NCBI GenBank assembly: GCA_965112735.1 | Contig: OZ218954.1 | Coordinates: 2,914,001-2,978,000, forward strand | Length of the DNA stretch: 64,000 nt | Direction: 5' to 3' | Source of the DNA: Phaeosaccion multiseriatum | Taxonomy: Eukaryota > Ochrophyta, other classes | Part shown: positions 56,015 to 64,000 of the stretch, piece by piece | Layout: each line of letters starts with the position of its first letter | Numbering within the stretch: position 1 is the stretch's first letter | Program-made: the position numbers and the translations under genes | The notes under the pieces: generated by a model | Databases searched by the model: none | What the model saw: only the letters and a program-made list of their open reading frames with translations | What the model was told of the DNA's origin: nothing

Positions 56015-56413
56015 GGCATCGGCACAAGCATGTGCACAAGTATGCCTCCTCCGTCCTCTTCAACACTTTGTGCCATCGCTGCTGCCGCTGCTCCTGCTGC
56101 TCCGCCCCCACACCCACCTTTCTTCTCCCTCTTCAACCCCACTTCCGCTCCTTCCAAGAGTTGGGTGTGGCTACCGCTGTGGTCGCGCCCTTCACGACCC
56201 TGCCTTTCCCCCTCTGCTGCTACTCTCTGCGTTAGCCAGTCCGTAGCCCCCCCCCTCGAGGATGGCGCTAGGCGAGGATACATTCTCATCCACACAAGAT
56301 GGCAGCGGGACTTGATGTGAGGCCTTCCTTCCACTCACTGCCTGTCTGAAGCGCATCATCCAGCACCATCAGCGAGCGGGGCACTCTGCAGCCAAACGAG
56401 CCACCTTGACCAC

Positions 56414-56815
56414 CTGTGCAATTCAAGGAGGCTCTCTGCTGCGCATCGCGCGTGCGGCTCCACACCCTTATCCACCGCTGGCTCGAAACTGCCATCAGAG
56501 GTTGCCGTGCCGTATACGTGTTTGCATATTCCCATCTCGCTGAGTGGAGGGAGGAGGAGGGGAGAACAAAATCAGAAACGAGCGCTCAGGGGTCCTCCCA
56601 ACTTGGCACAACACCAACTCTTCCCTCCTCTCCTCTCATCCCCTCTCCTCTCCTCTCCCCTCCACTCCTCGGATCCATCTCGACTTGTTGCTCACCTCGA
56701 TGTCCTGCTCGCCCGCTGGCGACATTCGCTTCCAGAACTTGAGGCAGGCGCCGTAGGTGGCTATGCACACCAGTGACAAGAACACGGCAACCAAGGCCCA
56801 ACCATCCGCGCCCAT
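56414..56815 (-). CDS. Two-exon fragment with N-terminal signal anchor
   Basis: Minus strand, exons 56815-56696 and 56535-56414, phase 0 joined (donor gag/gtgagc; acceptor cgag). MGADGWALVAVFLSLVCIAT is a signal peptide or anchor. It is followed by CLKFWKRMSPAGEQDIE and then GICKHVYGTATSDGSFEPAV and ARCAAESLLELHR. Exon 2 ends at a donor (acag/gtggtc), and I could not find the next exon. Family unknown. Starts 245 bp from the next plus-strand gene. Confidence 0.35.
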
Positions 56816-57060
56816 CGTGGAAGAGATGTGACAGAAGGAAAGGAAGATCGTCCCCCCGTCAATGAAGTTTTCCCGTCCAGTGCCATCTGCTCTGCCTTAA
56901 GGGGAGGGATATATCATATCGGGGAGGATCGGGGGAGGAAAAGAAAAAAAAGAAAAAAGAGGAGGAAAAGAAGGAAGAGTAGAAATAGTAGCAGGAGGAG
57001 GAGGAGGAGAGGGCGAAGAATTTATCGAAAGACGCTTGGGACTGCGGTGGCAGCGGCAGG

Positions 57061-58024
57061 ATGGTGCCGTCTGCGCCCAGCAGCCAAGGGCACCTTATCG
57101 GTTTGTGGCGCCTTGCTGGTCCTCATCTCCCCAGCTCGAGGACGAGGAAGCGAAGCAGAGGCTACTCGTGCTTGCTGGGGCCGGTGTCCGTGCTAAAGGT
57201 CGCGCTGCTGCTCCTCATTGCCTGCCCTCTCCTTCACGGCTGGGGCATGGTTCGGATACCCTTGGCATCCGCAGGGGTTCGGAGAGGAGTGGGACACAGC
57301 AGCAGAAGCCGCATCAGCCGTAGCAGCAGCAGCAGCAGCAGCAGCAGCTCGGTAGCAAGAGGTGGGGTTAGACGGGCCCGGAGCTCCCTTGCTTTTAGAG
57401 GTGGCCGTGGCGGCTGTGCAGGCCGTGGCCAGGAGAGCGAAGGCGATGATGTGACGGCTTCTGGTGCCTCTGGGCTAGAGAGGGTGCAGGAGGGGATGAG
57501 GGGGGGCTTTGGTCTGGCCCGGCAGAGGTTTTTGTCGGCCAGGCTGGGGCTGCAGGGGAGGATGGCACTGCGAGGGTCGGCTGCGTCGGGGCAAGGCATC
57601 GATCTGACGGGCAATCAATGGCCTGACGCAACAGTGGCGCCCGAGGATAGGTGAGGGAAGAGTCACGAGAGGGGGGCGGGGAGGGGAGTCCCTCGTTCAA
57701 GAGAAGAGGGGGGTGGAGCAGGGAAGGGGATGCCAGGAGGAGGGGAGGGGCAAGCGGGGCAAACATGATATGCCTGATAATGCTCTTGTCATTGTCCTTG
57801 AGGGATTTAGGGAGGGGTGTTCTCCATTGCTGGTACATCCCTGTGCGTCTTTGTTGTATGCTGCCGTACCCGGACTCATGTTGTCTTGTACCTGTTCCTC
57901 TGCGCGTGCTGCCTCTGCCTGGCCGGGTCCGTATGACCCCTGCACAGATGCTTCCTCATCAACGGTTGGCGCTGGCACTCCCGCGCGGCTGTGAGAGATT
58001 TGAGCCGCTTCATTTCCGCCGCGC

Positions 58025-58064
<40 letters not shown>

Positions 58065-58491
58065 AGCAGAGCGAGCAGGAAGGAGGAGGGAGGGGGGAAG
58101 GGAAGGAGGGGAGGGAGGGATGGAGAGACGGAGGGAAGGATGACTGGGGAAGACCGAGGAATGATCGGGAGGGAGCCACGGAAGGCGCCTTCGTTCGAAG
58201 GAATATAGCAGTGCTGTGTACTTGTATCTGCAATGAATACCCCCCCCCCCCGCCGCCTACTTTTCTTCGGATGGACGCAACAGGAGTGTGCGCAGCTGGT
58301 GGAGCGGCAGGGGGGGGACTCACAGGTGGCGAGAGAGGGCTGCGAGCGACTCTACAAGGGCTACGAGTATCTGTGGGGCTTCACCTTCAAGAAGCTGCAC
58401 AGCGTGAGTGGAGCCAGAGCCTTTGGCTTGTGGTGTTGCTCTGTTCGTCTCATCTGATGAGAGACCAGAGACCCTCTGCTGCTGCTGCTGC

Positions 58492-58558
<67 letters not shown>

Positions 58559-61500
58559 GCTGTCGTCATCGCGGTTGTTTCCTCACTCACCTTGCCTGCC
58601 TCCCTCACCCTGGCCTCGGCCCCAATCCAATACACCTTCACAACGATATATAACCAACAGGTGGAGTTCGATCTCTTTTGGCCGTGGCTGAGGCAGAACA
58701 GTCCGAAGGACTCTCAGCCGTATCTCAATGAACTCGAGAGGGAACGAACACAGGTAATTCAGAGACCTTCTTTCATTCCCCGGTAATTCAGAGACCTTCT
58801 TTCATTCCCTGCCTCTCTTGCTGCCTCTCTGGTGTTGTGTGCCACCCCCCCCCTCCCCCTCCCCCCCACACGCATATCCCACCCTTTCAACACACTTCAC
58901 CCCTCCTCCTGCTCGCCCCTCCACACCCCAACCAACCAACCTTCTTCACACACTTCGCTCCTCCTTCTGCTCACCCCCACACCCCCCTGCCAACCCACCG
59001 CCTCCGCCACACACACCCCATCCCACCCTACTCACCACACACACGGTTCGGTTTCGCGTCCCTGAGCACCGCTCAAACGACCCCCCCCTCCCCTCTCTGT
59101 CTCTCCTTTCTCCCCTCTCTGTCTCTCCCCTCTCCTCTCTCTGTCTCCCCCCTCTCCACCCTCTGTCTCTCCCCTCTCCCCTCTCCCCTCTCCCCTCTCC
59201 CCTCTCCCCTCTCCCCTCTCCTCTCTCCCCCCTCTCCCCTCTCCCCTCTCCCCTCTCCCCTCTCCTCTCTCCCCCCTCTCCCCTCTCCCCTCTCCTCTCT
59301 CCCCCCTCTCCCCTCTCTGTCTCTTCCCTCTCCCCTCTCTGTCTCTCCCCTCTCCCCTCTCCCCTCTCTGTCTCTTCCCTCTCCTCTCTCTGTCTCTCCC
59401 CTCTCTCCCCTCTCTCCCCTCTCCCCTCTCCCCTCTTGTCTCTCTCCTCTCCCTCTGCTCTCCCTCTCCTCTCTCCCTCTCCCTCTCCCTCTCCCTCTCC
59501 CCTCTCCCTCTCCCTCTCCCTTCTCCCTCTCCATATGGTGTGACCCTGTCCCTGTCCCTGTCCCTCTGTCCTGTGCTGTGCCCCCCCCCCCCGCCCTTCT
59601 CTCTCTGTGTGTCCCTCTCCATGTACCATGGCCTATGCCCAAGCAGATCGTGGACATGGGCAATCGTCTGGGGGGGGCGTGTAGGAAGGCGTGTGGAGGA
59701 GGCAGGAAGAGCCCTGGGGCGTTGAAGGAGGTGCTTAGCATCGCGGTGAGTGAGTGAGTGAGTGAGTGAGTGAGTGAGTGGGTGAGTGGGTGAGTGAGTG
59801 ATTGAGTGATTGAGTGAGTGGGTGGGTGGGAGTGATTGAGTGATTGAGTGAGTGAGTGAGTGAGTGGGTGGGAGTGCGTGAGTGAGTGAGTGAGTGATTG
59901 AGTGAGTGGGTGGGAGTGAGTGAGTGAGTGATGAGTGAGTGAGAGGGTGAGTGGATGGGTAGGACTGAGTGAGTGAGTGTTGAGTGAGTGAGTGAGTGGG
60001 TGGGAGTGCGTGAGTGAGTAAGTGAGTGATTGAGTGAGTGGGTGGGAGTGCGTGAGTGAGTGAGTGAGTGAGTAAGTGAGTGAGTGAGTCAGTGGGTGAG
60101 TGATTGAGTGAGTGGGTGAGTGAGTGGGTGGGAGTGAGTGGGTGGGAGTGAGTGGGTGAGTGATTGAGTGAGTGAGTGAGTGAGTGAGTGGGCGGGAGCG
60201 CGTGAGTGAGTGAGTGAGTGAGTGAGTGATTGAGTGAGTGGGTGGGAGTGAGTGAGTGAGTGAGTGAGCGAGTGAGTGATGAGTGACTGAGAGGGTGAGT
60301 GGATGGGTGGGACTGAGTGTGTGAGTGTTGAGTGAGTGAGTGAGTGAGTGAGTGAGTGCGTGAGTGAGTGAGTGGGAGTGCGTGAGTGAGTGAGTGAGTG
60401 AGTGATTGAGTGAGTGGGTGGGAGTGCGTGAGTGAGTGATTGAGTAAGTGAGTGAGTAAGTGAGTGAGTGGATGGGAGTGAGTGGGTGAGTGAGTGGGTG
60501 AGTGCGTGAGTGGGTGAGAGTGCGTGAGTAAGTGAGTGTGTGAGTGATTGAGTGAGTGGGTGGGAGTGCGTGAGTGCGTGAGTGATGAGTGAGTGAGTGA
60601 GTGGGTGATTGGATGGGAGTGCGTGCGTGCGTGAGTGAGTGAGTGAGTGAGTGAGCGAGGGAGGGATGGGGTGAGTAAGAGAGTGAGTGAGTGAGGGCGG
60701 CGCCGCCGCTGCCCTAAGGGAGCCATCGCATGTTACCCCACCCCATGCCATCCCATCCCGTTAGCAGCAGCAGTGGCTGCAGCAGCAGGAATAGTAGTAG
60801 CAGCAACAGTAGCAGCAGCAGCCGTGGTAACAACAGTAGCAGGAGGAGTAGCAGCTGTAGCAGCAGCAGCAGTAGTAGTATGAGCACGTGCGTAGTATTG
60901 TACCTCATTGTTGCCCTCTGTGCGCTACCCACTCTTCCCTCTCTGCCCTCTCTACCTGGCCTCCCACCTGCCCACCTGCCTGCTTGCGTGCCCACACGCC
61001 TACCTACCACCTACCTACCTACCCACCTACCTACCTACCTACCCACCTACCTACCTACCTCCTTCATGCGTACCTACCTGCCTACCTGCCTACCTACCTA
61101 CCTACCTACCTACCTACCTACCTACCTACCTACCTACCTACCTACCTACCTACCTACCTACCTACCTACCTACCTACCTACCTACCTATCTACCTACCTA
61201 TCTGCCTGTCCGTATGCCTTTGACCCCCCCCCCCCCCCACCGGACACAGACCGAGCTCGAGCGTCGCCAGGCAGAGCTGACTCTACGCCAGGAGGGCTTT
61301 GTCATGCCGTGCGTGGCTGCCTTCGTACCCTTTAAGGTACAGAAGAAGTTCAACAACAGAGTTATTCAGAGCCTAGGCCTTGTGGACTCGCAGGTGCGTG
61401 CGTGCGTGTGTGTGTGCGTGCGTGGGTGGGTGGGTGGGTGCCCTCTTCCTCATCGCTGACCAATATGCGCTGCGTTATCACCCACCAGCTGCTGCCGCTG

Positions 61501-61578
61501 TATCACCAGCTGCTGCCCTTGACTTTTTGTATCTGGCAACTGCTGCTGCTATATTACCAACTACCTCTACTGCTGCTG

Positions 61579-61609
<31 letters not shown>

Positions 61610-61880
61610 ATCACCAACTTGCCTGCCTGCCCAGGTGCTCCTGGTGGCCATGTTCGATGCCGTCCGCGATGACGCACGCGAGTACGCACAGTTCAAAGAA
61701 CAAATCCCACGTGTGGCCCAGGCCCTTGTACCCACGTGGCGAAGAACGCTCTACAACCCCCGTTCCAAGTATCTCGACCTCAACAGGCGATCGTCGGCAG
61801 CGGATGGGGCAAGACGGAGGAGGCGGCGTTCCTCGGAGTCGGCACGAAGCGTTGGGGTAGAGGGGAGCAGTGGCGAGTAG
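57061..61880 (+). CDS. Conserved-looking protein of unknown function with N-terminal signal
   Basis: Seven exons: 57061-57650, 57948-58026, 58284-58403, 58661-58753, 59647-59745, 61250-61393, 61635-61880 (TAG); 456 residues, phases matched throughout. A hydrophobic segment at about residues 40-56 ([18 protein letters not shown]) suggests a secretory or plastid-type signal preceded by about 40 residues. The Ser run and Arg/Gly region up to 195 are low complexity. Residues 197-456 look like one helical domain: [140 protein letters not shown]. Family not recognised. The longest intron (1.5 kb) is mostly TGAG repeat. The true start could lie upstream of 57061. Confidence 0.65.
58027..58062. repeat. 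(GT)n run growing from a splice donor
   Basis: Exon 2 of the last gene ends ...gcgcag and the donor continues as about 18 GT units. Confidence 0.9.
58494..58560. repeat. (GTT)n microsatellite
   Basis: About 21 GTT units in intron 3 of the last gene, flanked by CTG units. Confidence 0.93.
58754..59646. repeat. Tandem donor duplication and CTCTCCCC repeats in intron 4
   Basis: The first 29 bp of the intron, starting at the donor GTAATT, are repeated directly at about 58783. From about 59090 to 59535 the intron is CTCTCCCC/CTGTCTCT minisatellite. Confidence 0.85.
59746..60695. repeat. ~950-bp (TGAG)n array starting at a splice donor
   Basis: Exon 5 of the last gene ends at 59745 and the donor gtgagtgagtgag continues without a break as TGAG with GGAG, GGTG, GATT and GCGT variants to about 60695. 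Confidence 0.95.
61000..61205. repeat. (CCTA)n array
   Basis: About 45 CCTA units with CCCA/CCTG variants, shortly before the acceptor of exon 6 (61249). Confidence 0.93.
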
Positions 61881-62054
61881 TGAGTGAGTGAGTGAGTGAG
61901 TGAGTGAGTGAGTGAGTGAGTGAGTGAGTGACTTGTGTGATCCTTCATGAGAGAACAAGTCGAGTGAACGAGCGAGGGTCGCGGGTGGGGGTGCGGTGTG
62001 GATCGCTCGGATAGGCAGGATGATTTTTTGCATCCTTGAGAGAGAAGAGGGATG

Positions 62055-62088
<34 letters not shown>

Positions 62089-64000
62089 GCAGCAGATTGC
62101 ATGCAGTCTCTCGGGTTCGGCTCCTGTACAATACACAAAGGAATGTAGAAAGAAATAAACGAACGAAACGAAAGTTAAGGGATGCCGAACGCACCAACCA
62201 TTTGCCATTTGTTGCTGCGGGTTGGGGCCTCGGCTCTTGTCACTCGGGAAGGAACGTTCGGGCCAATAGACACTGACGCGAAGCACTGGCGAAGCCGGGG
62301 GGATGTTGATGGATCGATTTTCCTCTGCAATGAGCTTGGTCATGACGCCCAGCACATCGACCCGCCAGCCAGGCGCTACCAGCCAGTAGGGGGTGGGTGG
62401 GTGGGATTCACACAGGTGTAGTAAACAGATCCACACAGGGGTAGCAACAGGTTCAATGCAGTGCTCGAGTTGTTAGGCGAAGGATTTTGTTCGAGTAAGA
62501 TGCACCTCGGCAGTTCCGCTCGCTCGGGTGGGCGGAGGCATGCCACAAAATCGAGATACGATATGCCCATGAGGTTCTTGGGTCGGGCGCCGCAGGCGGG
62601 CACAGCAATTGGTCGTAGATTGGAGGGGGACAGCGCCCCAGATAAACCACATAGTAACACACAGCGGAAGTGGTCGTAGATTGGAGGGGGCACAACTCCC
62701 CTGATCTCCGGCACAAGCGCATAGGCGAAGGTGATGCCAGCAGTGGGGCGCTGTGCTCGGGTGGAGGCGAAGGCAAGCCACATGCTCATCGAGGCAGCTG
62801 CTGTGCAGTCCGGTGGAAGCAATACCCACTCACTCACTCACTCACTCACTCACTCACTCACTCACTCACTCACTCACTCACTCACTCACCCACTCACTCA
62901 CTCCCGTCATCGAGCAGAGTCTTGTGAGCCACCGCTGCTCCCTCCATTGGTTCCTACCGTCTTCACAAAGGCTTGCCTTCGGCGAGAGCAACACTCCGCT
63001 ACAACGTAACCATCAGCGCATGTCTATCGTGGGATCGTCCTATCCATCGTCACTTGAAATAGAGGCAAACGAACTCGGTCCCCACCCCCCCCCGAGGCGA
63101 GAGGACTTCTATGGGGCTTACGCAAGCCTTCTGCAGACCCTTATGTAGGCCTTTGGTTAGTCCTCATGTACACCCTATGTAGGCCTCTGGAAGGACTGGA
63201 GGGGCCGACGCTAAGCAAGTGCCGAGCATTGACTTAACAGCAGCTCTTGCGTCCTCAGCTTTCTCGCGTGCAACTAAAGATCTTAAGTAGCATGGATGCT
63301 GGTGCTTGCTTTGCTTTGCATTACTGCTACATACCTAAGAGCCATGGGGGAGGAAAAGGGTCAGGACCTGGAGGGGCCTACTGCTCCCGCAGTTTCAGTC
63401 TCAGTTTCAGTCTCGATGGGATTGCCCCCTCCCCCCCCGTGGTGGACCTGCCCTTGATTGCGCTCATACACGCCCAGTGCGCAGGGCACAGTGGTAAGAG
63501 GCGACTGAGGACTGAGGCGTGGGGACTGATGTCTGACCACTGACAACTGAGCAACTGAGCACGTCGCTCAGGACGCGAGGCCGTCTTCCCTCAATCAACT
63601 CTCCCTTCCCCCCCCAAAGCCCAGGCGTAAAAGCCGCCCGTGAGGAGACGAAGAAGGCAGAGAGGGGGGAGAGGGAAGGACCAGCTGTTGGAGGGAATGC
63701 TTGCTGCAATCATTCACCCAACTTCCTCCGCTATTTGCACTGGGCAACACATGGCGCGTCGCTCGTGCTCGTCTGTACACATGGCCGACGATGATTCGGG
63801 CCGAGACGTACGGACGAGATGGGCGGGAAAGCTTCGCGCGTCAAAAGCGAAGTATCATGGAACATCACATAGAGCAGCGGTGCATGGCGGCGGGAGAGTG
63901 AACAGCGCAAGCGGTGCCAAAGAGGCGGTGCTTCTCTAGGGCCGGAGGGCGCTCTGGAGAGAGGCGGCACGGGTGGTGTGTGGCCCAGGGAGTGCTGCTG
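61881..64000. other. Gene-free right end of window
   Basis: GAGT repeat at 61880-61931 just after the stop codon of the last gene, GA run at about 62055-62090, a 19-bp sequence GGTCGTAGATTGGAGGGGG present twice (about 62611 and 62670), CACT repeat at 62825-62895, and TATGTAGGCCT-type repeats at about 63143-63190. Short open frames on both strands show no family signal or usable splice pairs. Confidence 0.5.

Noticed and set aside
59032-60751. Large Thr-His-Ser-Leu minus-strand frames
   Set aside because: Read through the TGAG and CTCTCCCC repeats of an intron in a plus-strand gene.
62376-62837. Minus-strand frames of about 120-150 codons at the right end
   Set aside because: Composition and lack of splice sites or motifs give no support; the twice-repeated 19-bp sequence lies inside them.

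Overview
This is a eukaryotic nuclear window: nearly every gene is split by many introns with GT-AG (sometimes GC-AG) borders, and no bacterial signals are seen. A protein with ten tandem C-x4-C-x9-C-x2-H (WRKY19-like) fingers, decayed ankyrin-like fragments, a membrane-tethered copine/U-box ligase and a glycosyltransferase-like type II membrane protein fit a stramenopile (heterokont), perhaps algal. That is inference; no rRNA, organellar gene or lineage marker fixes the species. The DNA is G+C-rich and unusually loaded with microsatellites (CCCT, TTCC, TGAG, CA, GAG/CCT, CTG/CAG), which fill introns and also enter exons as poly-E, poly-G, poly-A, poly-S and poly-Q.

Layout, left to right: a 5'-truncated low-complexity gene (+, to 4704); a six-exon Nudix hydrolase (-, 9836-5649); a ten-exon copine/U-box E3 ligase (+, 10220-14846); a repeat-rich gap (14847-18071); an eight-exon Bax-inhibitor-1 family gene (-, 22829-18072) with a 71-bp minisatellite in its last intron; a nine-exon rhomboid protease (+, 23075-26771); an intronless GT17-like type II membrane protein (+, 28136-29719); a large acidic/poly-Gly protein with an EF-hand-like start (-, 34660-30117); a coactosin-like ADF-H protein (+, 34866-35655); a disrupted gene with a 57-bp snap-back inverted repeat (-, about 38084-35970); UTP11 (-, 40922-39285); a 199-residue signal-peptide/one-TM protein (+, 41227-43067); a 12-exon coiled-coil and Q-rich protein (-, 50076-43379); a small Cys-rich protein (+, 50649-52326); a WRKY19-like zinc-finger repeat protein (+, 53081-54262) between two decayed ankyrin-like remnants; a two-exon fragment (-, 56815-56414); and a seven-exon conserved-looking unknown (+, 57061-61880). 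The last 2 kb holds no gene I can support.

Exon models were built by hand. For most genes every junction keeps reading phase and the joined exons restore a family motif, which is the main support. Genes do not form operons; many are head-to-head pairs with 0.2-0.4 kb between start codons. Two things stand out beyond gene content. A 12-nt core, TATCACCAACTG, next to CTG/CAG repeats, recurs at more than 20 places in both orientations, in exons and introns. Many intronic microsatellites start exactly at a splice site, as if grown from the splice-site sequence.
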